Shown: positions 23,639-32,673 of the stretch, in pieces
How the letters are laid out: each line of letters starts with the position of its first letter
Position numbering within the stretch: the stretch's first letter is position 1
NCBI GenBank assembly: GCA_046759865.1
Contig: JBHIDB010000002.1
Span: 1-48,122, forward strand
DNA length: 48,122 nucleotides
Direction: 5' to 3'
DNA from: JAJISK01 sp046759865
GTDB taxonomy: Archaea > Thermoplasmatota > Thermoplasmata > RBG-16-68-12 > JAJISG01
Made by a program: the position numbers and the translations under genes
The notes under the pieces: model-generated
The model's input: only the letters and a program-made list of their open reading frames with translations
The model's database searches: none
Told to the model about the DNA's origin: nothing

Positions 23639-24658
23639 CTAGGTCCAGCGATCCAGGCGGCTCTGTCCCCGTGACGCAGCACCCTCCTCGAGCTTTTGGA
23701 TCGCCGTCCGAACCCGTTCTTCGGAAAAGTCGAACCCCCGGCAGAGAAACTCCAGGATGGCCGGACCGTCCGGGTCCTCCCACGAGAGGTCGTACTCGTC
23801 GCTGACGTCGGGATCCAGGAAGATCTGGCGCACCTCTTCGCGCTCTTCGATGTCCAGGCCCGTTGCCGCCAGGGTCGCCTCGAGGTCGCCGTGCTCCCGG
23901 ATCAACTTCAAGGCTTTCTTCGGCCCGATACCCTTGATCCCGTCGTTGAAGTCCGTGCCGATGAGGAGGGCCATGTCCACGAGCTGTTCCCGGCTGACGC
24001 CGAGGGACGCCAGGTTTTCCGCGAGGCGGATGAGTTCGATCCGGACGGTGACATACTCGTTCCGCCGAGGGAGCTTCCGCCGACCTGAGAGGGCCAGGTT
24101 CTTGACGAGCCGGGTCGACCCGAAGAGGAGGGCGTCGTGGTCCTGCGACCCCGTCGCCCACGCATCCCCCTTGGCGACCATGTGGCTCGTCTGGGCCTCC
24201 CCATCGGAAGGGGCCTGGACCATCGGGACCCCCATGAGTCCGAGGAGCTCCTGGGCGCTGTCGAGCATCGGATCCGTGAGGCGCACGGCCTGTTGGGCTT
24301 TCCGTCGGGCCCTCTCAAGGTCGCCTGCCTTCCGGGCTTCCTGCCACTCGGCCTCCGCCCGGGCCCGGATCCCCGCACGGGCCTGCAGCACCCCCAGCTT
24401 CAGGGGGTTCGGGGTCCCGTCGAAGACGAAAATCGGGAGGATACCGCGCTGGAGGACGTTGGAGGTCCGGTAGATCAGCCCGCTGAGGTGGGAAGTCACC
24501 CGCCCTCGGCGGTCCATCAGGGGCGTTCCGTCGGGCTGGCGGATGATGGCCAGGAACTGGTAGAGGGCGTTGTAGGCGTCGATGGCGATGACCTTGCCCC
24601 GAAAGTCCTGCAGCCGCTGGGGGGTGTAGATCAGCAGACCCCCGAGGTCGACGCCCAT
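23639..24658 (-). CDS. fen: flap endonuclease 1 (FEN-1)
   Basis: 339 residues, normal for archaeal FEN-1, which removes 5' flaps in Okazaki fragment maturation and repair. Acid residues: Asp27 (VIAIDAYNAL), VFDGTPNPLK, the central APSDGEAQ, GSQDHDALLFG, and IGTDFNDGIKGIGPKKA with its helix-hairpin-helix. In the central motif the first acidic residue is Asp where Glu is nearly universal (APSEGEAQ). The extreme C-terminus QSRLDRWT resembles a PCNA-binding QxxLxxWF peptide ending in Thr rather than Phe. It starts 27 bases after the giant-protein gene on the same strand and could be co-transcribed with it. Confidence 0.96.
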   Translation of the reverse strand: MGVDLGGLLIYTPQRLQDFRGKVIAIDAYNALYQFLAIIRQPDGTPLMDRRGRVTSHLSGLIYRTSNVLQRGILPIFVFDGTPNPLKLGVLQARAGIRARAEAEWQEARKAGDLERARRKAQQAVRLTDPMLDSAQELLGLMGVPMVQAPSDGEAQTSHMVAKGDAWATGSQDHDALLFGSTRLVKNLALSGRRKLPRRNEYVTVRIELIRLAENLASLGVSREQLVDMALLIGTDFNDGIKGIGPKKALKLIREHGDLEATLAATGLDIEEREEVRQIFLDPDVSDEYDLSWEDPDGPAILEFLCRGFDFSEERVRTAIQKLEEGAASRGQSRLDRWT

Positions 24659-24685
24659 CGCCGGGGTCAGGGAGCCGTCCCGACG

Positions 24686-27600
24686 CTAAGAGCTTTCGCC
24701 CGAGGGGACGATGCCGATGGTGAAGGTCTCGTCGCTGATCTCCACGTCCGCGACGTAACCCTCCTCCCCTGCTTCCGAGACAAACAGGAAGTCTTTGGCA
24801 TTGGCCTCCTTCATGAGGTACTGCCTCTGCCTTCCCAGGAGGTGGCGGAGGCGCTCGTTCGCCACGAGCTGGATGACGATGGGATCCGAGTCTTCTAGCT
24901 CCAAGTCCTTCCGAGCGTCGAGGACGATCTTCATGAGTTCGTTGGCAAAGCCCTCCGCCTCCTCAGCTTCGGTGAGCCGCGTGTCCATGAAGACCATTCC
25001 CGCGCCAAAGTCCTGGACGATTACGTGGGGCGGGACAACAGCCTGGAAGCTGACCATGTCCCCGTCGATCTTTACAATCTGGCCCTCGATGCCCATTTCG
25101 TACCCGCCCTTGTCGATGCCCCTCTTGATTTTCCATGGGTCCTGCGACATGAGGATGAGTTGGATCTTCCGCGACCAGGCCTTGTAGGACCTCTCGACTA
25201 TGTCTTCCTTAATCGTCATATTGAGGTCCACCCCATGCCAGATCTCCCCCGATTCTAGAATGTCGACCTCGCGGGCGTTGGCATGGCTGAGAATCATCGC
25301 CTTGAAGTTCTCCGCTGCGGCGGCTACGTTGGGCGTCTTCGCACGAATCGCGATGCGGGGTACCGGCCAGTGGTACTCAAGGCCCGCCTTGCCGCGGGCC
25401 TTCCGAATGGCCTTGTCGACCTCTTTGACGATTTCGATAAACTCTCTGAGGGACTCGTCGTCGAGTTCGATGGTGATTCCCCCTGTCTCCCCTTGGGGCC
25501 GCTCCGTGGGGGAGAGTTTTTCCTCGACGTCCTTCGGCTCCAAAGCGGTCCTGACGGCGGCTAGACCCGCTATGGGACCCTTCTCCAAGAGGGCCTTCTC
25601 GACCTCCGGCATCATGGCCTCGACGCGGGCCTTGCGCTCCTTCGCGGCCAGACCCTCGAGAAGGTCCTGGGTGATGGGGCTCGAGGCCAGCGCCCCCAGG
25701 TCCGCGCCCTTCGCTTGGGAGATGAGGAGGGCCTTGCGCACGATCTCCCGGAGTCCTTCCAACGTCTCAGGGTCGTCCTGCAGGTCGGTCAGATCGTGCC
25801 CGTAGCGTTCCTCCGCCTCGTAAAGGAGCTGGAGGAGGTACAGCGGGAGGAGTTCGGGCTCGTTCCCGACTACAACAGCGCCGAGGTAGCAGTATTCCCC
25901 CCGCTCGAGGAGAACCTTGCTGTCCCTGAAGTCCATCCGTTTGATGCCGACGCGCTGCTTGCTCGCGAAGGCGTCCCGGAGGAACTCCTGCACGCCCTGG
26001 ATCATGGTGAGGAACAGCTCCTCGTCGAGTTCCTCCCGGAACTTCCTGCTCTCGTGTACCAGCAGTGTTCCATCAGGGAGGAAGAGGAGAGCGTCCTCGA
26101 CGGCATAGGTCCCCTTCGCGGAGACCTTGACGTCCCGGATGTAGTGGGACACGTAGGGGGTGTTGTCCAAGAGGCGTTGGTAGGTGAGCCGCAGATCCGC
26201 CAGCGTCGCGCCGGCCTTGGAGGGGCGGAGCCCGACCGTGACCCGTTTCGTCTCCCCCGGGCCTAGGCCGCTGACCTGAGAGGGCCCCTTGACCTCCATG
26301 TCGCCCCCGAACTGGATGGAGACGTCCTTGGCAGGCCAGCTCCCCTTGTTCGTGAGTTCCATCTCGTACCTCCCCCAGCTCCCCAGCTGGAGGGGAGGAA
26401 AGGTCCCCTCAACATGCACCTCGGGCTCCTTCCCTTCGAACTCCGTCTGCAGGGGCACCTGGATGGCCTGTCGGGCCTGGGGGAGCAGCACCTCGAGCTC
26501 GTCAACATCTTCCCGTTCGACGGCCTCGGTTGCTAGCTGGACGATGGCCTTCGCCCCATCCGTCACCAGCCCCTGTTCCGACGCCCGCTCGTACATCTCC
26601 GAGAGGTCTTCGAGCTCCTCGCGGTGGCGTCTCAGGAGGTAGGTCCGTTTTAGGTCCCGGGCCTCCTCGTGGGCGGACTCCAGACGCTTGGCGACGTGGC
26701 CTAGCTTGCCCTTGTCCCAAGCGTCTTGGGCGGCTCCAAGCTCCTCCTTCAGGCCGCTAACGTCGGCGCCCTCCTGCTCGAGGACCTCTACGGTACGAGA
26801 AAGTCGTCCCACCGTGGTTTCGACTTCCGCGGCCAGGACTTCTTCCTTTAGGGCCTGTACCGTGTCGTCCAAGTTCGAGACGACGCGGGCCGCCCCCTCG
26901 TAATCGCCGACTTCCAGGGCCGCCCGCGCCGTTTGCAGGTCCGTTTCGCTCCCCTCTACGCCGTGACCCAGGAGGGAGAGTCCTTCCAGGTCCTCGCTCA
27001 GGGAGTTCACTCCTGCCTCCAGCTTCTTCTGGAGTTCCTGCTGCGTCGCCAGGGCCATCTCCACGGCATCCTGGATGAGACTCCATGCGTCCTGGACGTC
27101 GTTCTCAAGGACCCCCCGGGCCTTCTCCAACAGACCCTCCGCTTCCGAAAGGTCCAGGCCGAGTGCCGTGCCCCCCCGGATGAGGTTCATCGCCTCCCCA
27201 ATGGCGGTTTCCGTCCCCTTCGGGTCCATGATCCAGCCATCCTTGGTGAAGTAGCACAGCTTGCGGCAGATCTCCTCGACCCCCTCCAGCTCGCTCAACA
27301 GGCCGCTCCACTTGTCGAGTTTCTCCCCAAACTTGCGTTCGATCTCGTTGATGAGCTCGACCATGTAGAGGGAAAGGAGGTCCGGTTCCTCGCCCAGGAG
27401 GACGGCGGTGAGGTATACGTCGGGGCCTCGCTCGATGACGATGCGACTCTCCCCGAATTCGAGACGTCGGAGGCCCACCTTCGTCCGGGTACGGAAGGAG
27501 TCCTTCACGAAGTCCTGGACCACGGTGAGCATGCCGCTGAAGACGTCCTCGTCGATCTCGTCCTGGATCTTGCGCGTCTGATGGCTGATGAGCCGGCCGT

Positions 27601-30600
27601 CGGCGTGCACGAGGAAAGCGTCCTCGACGATGTAGGTGCCTGCGGGGGAGGCATCCACGGAGGCCGCCTCTGTAACGTGGACCACCTCGCCGTCGAGGAC
27701 CCCCCGGTAGGTCAGGTCGACCTCCAGCGGGAGATGCCCGTGGGCCCGCGCCCTGACGTCCGCGCTGACGAGGTGGTTCTCCTGGGGCGCGAGACGCTTT
27801 AAGGGCTCGAGACCCTTGACCTCGACGTCCCCGCGCAGGCGGGCACTCACGTCGCTCGCGGGGGTCTGGCCGCTGTTCTTCACGTAGAACTCAAAACGAC
27901 TCCACCGGCCCTCTTCGAGCCCCTTCTTGGGAATGTCCAACTGGAGGGTGGGCCGGGCCTCGGGGGGCAGGTCCTTGGCGGCGGCACGAAGGAGGTCCCG
28001 GGCCTGACCCACGGTCGCCAGGGCGCCCCCTGGGTCGTCTTTGAGGAGACGCTTCGCCTCGGACAGGGCCTCCTTTGCGTCTTCGATCTCGAGCCCAAGC
28101 TTCTCGGCGAGACGGATGCCCCGGGAGACCTCCTTGATGGCGGCCTTGGCCGTGGGCGTTCCGTCGGCCCCGAGCTTGGTACGAGCGGCCGCAAGCATCT
28201 CCTCCATGCCCTCGGTGTCCCCGGTTTCCCACGAAGACTCGGCCTGGTCAAGGATGTCCAGGGCGTCCTCCACCGAAACGTCGGTCTCTTCACCCCCCTT
28301 TCGTTCCTTCCGCTTGGCCAGAGGCGAGGCCTGGAGGTCCTTGAGGATCTCGGAGACCCCCTGGGTGAGGGCCAGGGCTCGATCCTGCTCTCCCGCTGCG
28401 GCCGCCTCGCGCGCTTCCTCCAGAAGCGTGTTGGCTCGCTCCAGGCGGACGCCGGGTCCCTCGAGACTCTTCAGCTGCGCCTGAAGCTCCTCCACGACCT
28501 CGTCCATGTTCGCCAGCTCCGCTTTGATCCGCGTGTCCTCCACGATGTCCTCGATGACCTTGCAGTATTCCAGCGCCTCCACGTAGCGGCCGGCCTTGAG
28601 AGACCCCTGGGCGGTGGCGTAGACGTTCTCCCCTCGGGGGACGGAGAGCTTCTCCGCCTTGGCCTGTTTCAGCTTCTTGCTGACGCTCTTAAGGAGCTCC
28701 TTGGCCGCGATTTCTAGACCTCGAGCGAGGCCGTTCGCGATCTCCTCCAGCTCGGCCAGTTTCCCATCCGCCGTCTCGAAGTCGGCTTCGGCCAGGGATT
28801 CCTCTACCTCCCCCAGGAGTTCGTCAGAATCCTCGATGGTGATGTCCGCTCGACGGAGGTCTCGGAGCACCTCCTTCAGGTGGAAGAGGCGCCCCTGGAA
28901 ATCCAGGATCTTGCGGGTCACTTCGCCGCGGGCCTCGGACCGGGCCCGCTCCTTCTGGGAGCGGGTCTTCCTCTCCGCGATACGGGCCACCTCAATGGCT
29001 TCATCGAACCGGTTTTCGTCGAAGAGCTCCTGGGCCATAAGCAGCATGTCCTGCGCTTCGGGCATCGGCTTCCAGTTCTTCTCCGCCTTCTTCAGCTGAC
29101 GCTTGGCGGAAGCGATGAACTCGTGGGCGGCCCTCGCCAGATCGCTCTGGATGGCGGACGCCGTTTCCTCCAGCTCCTCGAGGAGGGGGGCTGCTTTCGC
29201 GAGCTCGTTCCCTTGCAGAGCGGCCACCGCCTGGTGAAAGGTGTCCTGGGAGTCGCTCACGTCGATGCCCGCCTTCCAGAGGCTCTCCAGAATCACCTTG
29301 ACGCGGACGGAGAGCTCCGAGAGGCGAGACAGCTCGTCCGCCTGCGCATCGGCGAGGCGTTGGGCCTCCCGAGCTTGGGCCTCCGCAACCTTGACCTCAA
29401 GGCCCTGGGCCTCCTCCAAGGCCTCTGCCAGGGAATCCTCCTTCAGGGCTTTCTTTAGCTTCGGCAGGGCGTCACGGAAGTCCCCCGCTTCATCCAGATC
29501 TTGGAGCTCCTGAATGATGCGCTCCAACTCCCCGAGTCGCGTCGCGATGTGCTTCTTGAGGGCCGCTTTGAGGCTGGCCTCCAGCTCCGAGACGACTTGG
29601 AGGAGGACTTGGAGATCCCGGACCTCCTTCTTCCCGAGTGCCGTCTCTGCGCGCTCGACGGCATCGTCCAAAGCTCCGTGATCGATCTCGGCCCGGTCCA
29701 GCAACGCGCCGAACTCCCGGGCCGTGGTGATCTTCTCTCCGGCCTCCTTCAGGGCGGCCTCCGAGCGCATGTCCTCGAGTTCTTTCTCCGCGATCTTGTC
29801 GAAGTGATCAATACGGGCCTGCTTGCAGGCCTCGAGCCCGAGGTTGGCCAGATCGAGGGCTTGGAGCGCGTCCTCATCCACCAGAGACGTCTCGGCCCGG
29901 TCGTGGAAGGCCTGCGCCTGCGGCACGCTGACCTCCAGTCGGTCCAGACCTGTGAGCTCCGTCTTCAGGTCTTCCAACGACCGCAACGCGGCGGCTGCGA
30001 GGACTTCCCTCAGGCCCTCCGTGGTCTGCTCGGACCTGGTGAGGAGGTTTTCTGCCTCCTTGATGCGCTTGTCCGTGAGGGCCTCCGACGCCTTCTCCAG
30101 CAAGCCGGCGGCGGCGCTGACCTCGATACCGGCAACCTTGAGCTCCGCCTGGGTCGTCCGTAGGCCGGCCATGCGCCGGATGAGTTCGTTCTCGCGCTTC
30201 GTGGCCTCGGCCTCAAACTTCGCCTCCACGAGGGTCTCGATCTCGGTGTGGCTCCCTTTGCTGAGCGCCTTCTCCACTTCGACGAGGAGTTCCCGGGCCC
30301 CCGAAGCGCTAACGCCCCCCTTGCCCGCCTTGTCGACGAGCATTTCCACCGTGTTGAGGACGAGATCCCGCTCCCGTTCCCGGCGCGCCTTTGCCGTCTC
30401 CCGCTGGGCCCGACTCCAGGCCTTTCGATAGACCGGCCAGCTTCCCTTCCCGAGCGCCTCCTCTGCCTCGGAGGCGGCTGCCTCGGCCTTCGCTGGGTCG
30501 GCCTTCATCGCGCGCAGGTCGTCGATTTCCGAGGTGAGAAGGTCCAGAGACTCACGAGCCTTCCGCGCGCGGGCAGCCTCCTTTGCAAGGGCACTCGCCT

Positions 30601-31609
30601 TTCGGAGGTGCTTCGTGACGTCCCCGAACTTCGCGTCGGCCAGTGCCTTCCATGCTTTCTCGAGGACCGGAATGGTCGCTGAGAGGTCCGACCCTTCCGC
30701 GGCTTCCGCCTCGAGGGCCTTTTCCACTTTGCGGATCGAGGCCTCCCCGATCTGTGTCTTGCGGGCCTTCTCGCCAAACTCCCGGGCGGTCCGCGTCCAC
30801 TTCTGGACGTCGGCGTAGACCCCGGTTTTCAGGGCCTTCCGGGCCCGCGCCAGGTATTCCTCGCCTTCCGCAACGTCGGCACGGCGGTCCGCCGCCGCCT
30901 TCAGCTTTCGCTCTACCCCATCAATGAGTTCGACCGCCCGCGCGTACTTGCGGGCATAGTCGGCCGCCCGACTCGCGGTCGCGGCCAGCTCATTGGCCTG
31001 CGTGAAGTCCGCCTTCTGGAGGGCTTCCTGGGCCTTCTGGAGGAACTCCTCGGCCTTCTCGGTCTGACCTCCCCGTTCTCGGGCGTATCCGATCCGTTTC
31101 TGGGCATCCTCGAGGCGCTTCCACGCCTTGCCGCCATGGCCGGTGAGCTTCAGACCCCGTAGGGCGGCCTGGAGGCCCTGGGACAGGTTCTTGAAGTCGT
31201 CCCGTTGGACGCGCTCCTGCAGGGCGATGACCTTCTCTTGAGCGGCCTCCACGTCAATCCCGGCCCCTTCGGCGATCCGAAGCTTGAGCTTCGCCTCGCT
31301 GATCTTGCGGTCCCAGGTCGTCCGCCGTCTGGCCAGATCCAATCCCTTCTTCAGGCCCTGGCCAAACCGCGCGGCCTCCTTCACGTCGTCGTTCTCGAGA
31401 GCCTTCCGGGCCTGGGAGAGGAGGGATCGCCCGTAGCGCGCGTCAAACCCCTCCGGGACCGACTCCATCTTCTTGGTCGTTCCCTCGAGGAGCCGCTCCG
31501 CCTCCTTCCTTCCCGTCTTCCGCGGCCGCGCCTTCGCTCCGGCGCCGCAGAAGGAACAGGCTTGCGTCTCCTCGATGACGGGGGCGTCGCAGAGCGGGCA
31601 GGAGGTCAA
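24686..31609 (-). CDS. giant zinc ribbon/helical-repeat protein with IleRS C-terminus-like domain
   Basis: 2307 residues, no signal peptide or membrane helix. An N-terminal zinc ribbon (Cys4, 7, 18, 21) is followed by about 1200 residues of charged helical repeats of the type AxxxLxxAxxAL, forming long coiled or solenoid rods. Then come two copies of a compound unit (about 1215-1460 and 1728-1962): a CARDB/NEW3-like beta-sandwich (FEFYVKNSGQTPASDVS; YEMELTNKGSWPAKDVS) plus a roadblock/longin-like domain (GTYxVEDAxL, IERG or LERG), separated by more helices. From about 2075 the chain matches the C-terminal domain of archaeal isoleucyl-tRNA synthetase (HWPVPRIAI, FGAGMVFMDTRLTEAEEAEGFANEL). No synthetase catalytic motifs are present. 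Start TTG 31609, with AGGAG eight bases upstream. Function unknown. Confidence 0.9.
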   Translation of the reverse strand: MTSCPLCDAPVIEETQACSFCGAGAKARPRKTGRKEAERLLEGTTKKMESVPEGFDARYGRSLLSQARKALENDDVKEAARFGQGLKKGLDLARRRTTWDRKISEAKLKLRIAEGAGIDVEAAQEKVIALQERVQRDDFKNLSQGLQAALRGLKLTGHGGKAWKRLEDAQKRIGYARERGGQTEKAEEFLQKAQEALQKADFTQANELAATASRAADYARKYARAVELIDGVERKLKAAADRRADVAEGEEYLARARKALKTGVYADVQKWTRTAREFGEKARKTQIGEASIRKVEKALEAEAAEGSDLSATIPVLEKAWKALADAKFGDVTKHLRKASALAKEAARARKARESLDLLTSEIDDLRAMKADPAKAEAAASEAEEALGKGSWPVYRKAWSRAQRETAKARRERERDLVLNTVEMLVDKAGKGGVSASGARELLVEVEKALSKGSHTEIETLVEAKFEAEATKRENELIRRMAGLRTTQAELKVAGIEVSAAAGLLEKASEALTDKRIKEAENLLTRSEQTTEGLREVLAAAALRSLEDLKTELTGLDRLEVSVPQAQAFHDRAETSLVDEDALQALDLANLGLEACKQARIDHFDKIAEKELEDMRSEAALKEAGEKITTAREFGALLDRAEIDHGALDDAVERAETALGKKEVRDLQVLLQVVSELEASLKAALKKHIATRLGELERIIQELQDLDEAGDFRDALPKLKKALKEDSLAEALEEAQGLEVKVAEAQAREAQRLADAQADELSRLSELSVRVKVILESLWKAGIDVSDSQDTFHQAVAALQGNELAKAAPLLEELEETASAIQSDLARAAHEFIASAKRQLKKAEKNWKPMPEAQDMLLMAQELFDENRFDEAIEVARIAERKTRSQKERARSEARGEVTRKILDFQGRLFHLKEVLRDLRRADITIEDSDELLGEVEESLAEADFETADGKLAELEEIANGLARGLEIAAKELLKSVSKKLKQAKAEKLSVPRGENVYATAQGSLKAGRYVEALEYCKVIEDIVEDTRIKAELANMDEVVEELQAQLKSLEGPGVRLERANTLLEEAREAAAAGEQDRALALTQGVSEILKDLQASPLAKRKERKGGEETDVSVEDALDILDQAESSWETGDTEGMEEMLAAARTKLGADGTPTAKAAIKEVSRGIRLAEKLGLEIEDAKEALSEAKRLLKDDPGGALATVGQARDLLRAAAKDLPPEARPTLQLDIPKKGLEEGRWSRFEFYVKNSGQTPASDVSARLRGDVEVKGLEPLKRLAPQENHLVSADVRARAHGHLPLEVDLTYRGVLDGEVVHVTEAASVDASPAGTYIVEDAFLVHADGRLISHQTRKIQDEIDEDVFSGMLTVVQDFVKDSFRTRTKVGLRRLEFGESRIVIERGPDVYLTAVLLGEEPDLLSLYMVELINEIERKFGEKLDKWSGLLSELEGVEEICRKLCYFTKDGWIMDPKGTETAIGEAMNLIRGGTALGLDLSEAEGLLEKARGVLENDVQDAWSLIQDAVEMALATQQELQKKLEAGVNSLSEDLEGLSLLGHGVEGSETDLQTARAALEVGDYEGAARVVSNLDDTVQALKEEVLAAEVETTVGRLSRTVEVLEQEGADVSGLKEELGAAQDAWDKGKLGHVAKRLESAHEEARDLKRTYLLRRHREELEDLSEMYERASEQGLVTDGAKAIVQLATEAVEREDVDELEVLLPQARQAIQVPLQTEFEGKEPEVHVEGTFPPLQLGSWGRYEMELTNKGSWPAKDVSIQFGGDMEVKGPSQVSGLGPGETKRVTVGLRPSKAGATLADLRLTYQRLLDNTPYVSHYIRDVKVSAKGTYAVEDALLFLPDGTLLVHESRKFREELDEELFLTMIQGVQEFLRDAFASKQRVGIKRMDFRDSKVLLERGEYCYLGAVVVGNEPELLPLYLLQLLYEAEERYGHDLTDLQDDPETLEGLREIVRKALLISQAKGADLGALASSPITQDLLEGLAAKERKARVEAMMPEVEKALLEKGPIAGLAAVRTALEPKDVEEKLSPTERPQGETGGITIELDDESLREFIEIVKEVDKAIRKARGKAGLEYHWPVPRIAIRAKTPNVAAAAENFKAMILSHANAREVDILESGEIWHGVDLNMTIKEDIVERSYKAWSRKIQLILMSQDPWKIKRGIDKGGYEMGIEGQIVKIDGDMVSFQAVVPPHVIVQDFGAGMVFMDTRLTEAEEAEGFANELMKIVLDARKDLELEDSDPIVIQLVANERLRHLLGRQRQYLMKEANAKDFLFVSEAGEEGYVADVEISDETFTIGIVPSGESS

Positions 31610-31655
31610 CGTACCTACTCCTGGAGAGTAACGTGCGATTAGGGGCCAAATGCGA

Positions 31656-31664
31656 GTATAAAAC
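31656..31664 (-). promoter_or_regulatory. TATA element for the giant-protein gene
   Basis: On the minus strand GTTTTATAC precedes TTG 31609 by about 45 bases, predicting a leader of about 20 bases that includes the AGGAG ribosome site. It is one of the few promoters here that is not leaderless. Confidence 0.45.
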
Positions 31665-31714
31665 TCACCACTTCGTTATCAGGCTCGATACACTGGCGTC
31701 GGGGGCGTGTGCCG

Positions 31715-31894
31715 TCAGGACAGCAGCGGACCCATCACGGTGAGGGCCAGTCCCATCCATGCGATCATGCCGATCGTGAGGACGATGCCCACCAGGTCGA
31801 AGAGGACGTTGAGGAGGATCACAAGTAACGGGGCCACGACCCCAACGAGCACGTAGAGGAGGTTTAGCAGCCAGGGTTCCAAGGCGATCCTCAC
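31715..31894 (-). CDS. 59-aa membrane protein coupled to rpe
   Basis: GTG 31894 overlaps the TGA of rpe (GTGA) and opens a 59-codon frame ending in TGA at 31715. The product begins MRIALEPWLLNLLYVLVGVV and is almost wholly hydrophobic: two helices, about 8-32 and 34-58, with a single Asp (FDLVGIV) between them. The four-base overlap matches that of other coupled gene pairs in this window, which argues that it is a real gene. No family recognised; it may be a small membrane subunit or regulator. Being shorter than 60 codons, it is easily missed by gene callers. Confidence 0.65.
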   Translation of the reverse strand: MRIALEPWLLNLLYVLVGVVAPLLVILLNVLFDLVGIVLTIGMIAWMGLALTVMGPLLS

Positions 31895-32562
31895 CGCGGA
31901 GGCTCGAGGCCGCCCTCGGCGCTCTTCCGGAGCTTGGCGATGTTCGACCCAACGCGACCGGCGTAGACCCCGGTCCCCGCCACCAGGACGCGGGCTCCCG
32001 CTCGGGTCGCGACCCCCGCCGTCACGGTGTCGATGCCCCCGTCGACCTCGAGCTCGGTGTGAAGGCCCTCCTCATCCAGGAATTCTCGGGTCTCCTCCAC
32101 CTTGGGCAAGACCTCACTCATGAAGGCCTGGCCCCCGAAGCCCGGCTCCACGGTCATGACAAGGAAGAGGTCCGTGTCCCCCAGTAGCGGCTTCGCCGCC
32201 TCGAAGGTGGTGTTGGGCTTGATGGCCAGCCCGGTCCGGCTCCCGTGGTCCCGGATGGCTGCCAACGTCTCGGCGGGTTCCTCCTCCGCCTCCAGGTGGA
32301 TCGTCATGATACTCGCACCCGCCTCTGCGAACTCCTTGACGTAGCGACCTGGCCGCTGGATCATGAGGTGGACGTCGAACGGCACATCGGTTACGGGCCG
32401 GAGGGCAGCAACGATTGGGGGGCCGAGGGTGATGTTTGGGACGAACAGGCCGTCCATGACGTCGATGTGGACGTAGTCGGCCCCTCCTCTTTCGGCCCGC
32501 TTCACCTCCTCCCCCAGCCTGCTGAAATCGGCCGCCAGGATGGAGGGGGCGATCTTGATCAT
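31891..32562 (-). CDS. rpe: ribulose-phosphate 3-epimerase
   Basis: 223 residues, full length. TIM-barrel landmarks: KIAPSILAADFSRL, then the metal ligands His32 and Asp34 in VHIDVMDGLFVPN, FDVHLMIQRP, MTVEPGFGGQAFM and LEVDGGI. It interconverts ribulose-5-phosphate and xylulose-5-phosphate, feeding the transketolase/transaldolase operon 0.6 kb away on the other strand. Start ATG 32562, supported by a minus-strand TATA element (TAAAAGG) at 32584-32590, about 25 bases upstream. The stop overlaps the start of a 59-aa membrane protein. Confidence 0.96.
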   Translation of the reverse strand: MIKIAPSILAADFSRLGEEVKRAERGGADYVHIDVMDGLFVPNITLGPPIVAALRPVTDVPFDVHLMIQRPGRYVKEFAEAGASIMTIHLEAEEEPAETLAAIRDHGSRTGLAIKPNTTFEAAKPLLGDTDLFLVMTVEPGFGGQAFMSEVLPKVEETREFLDEEGLHTELEVDGGIDTVTAGVATRAGARVLVAGTGVYAGRVGSNIAKLRKSAEGGLEPPR

Positions 32563-32583
32563 CCGCGGGCCATAGGTCGAGCG

Positions 32584-32591
32584 CCTTTTAG
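32584..32591 (-). promoter_or_regulatory. TATA element for rpe
   Basis: Minus-strand CTAAAAGG about 25 bases upstream of ATG 32562, implying a leaderless transcript and ruling against the longer in-frame start. Confidence 0.5.
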
Positions 32592-32673
32592 CCCTACCCC
32601 CCTGCCAAGATTCAAGTCGGGGGCCCGCCTGAGGAACGCCGATTCCCTGGATCGCAGTCAAGTCCTCAAAGCG

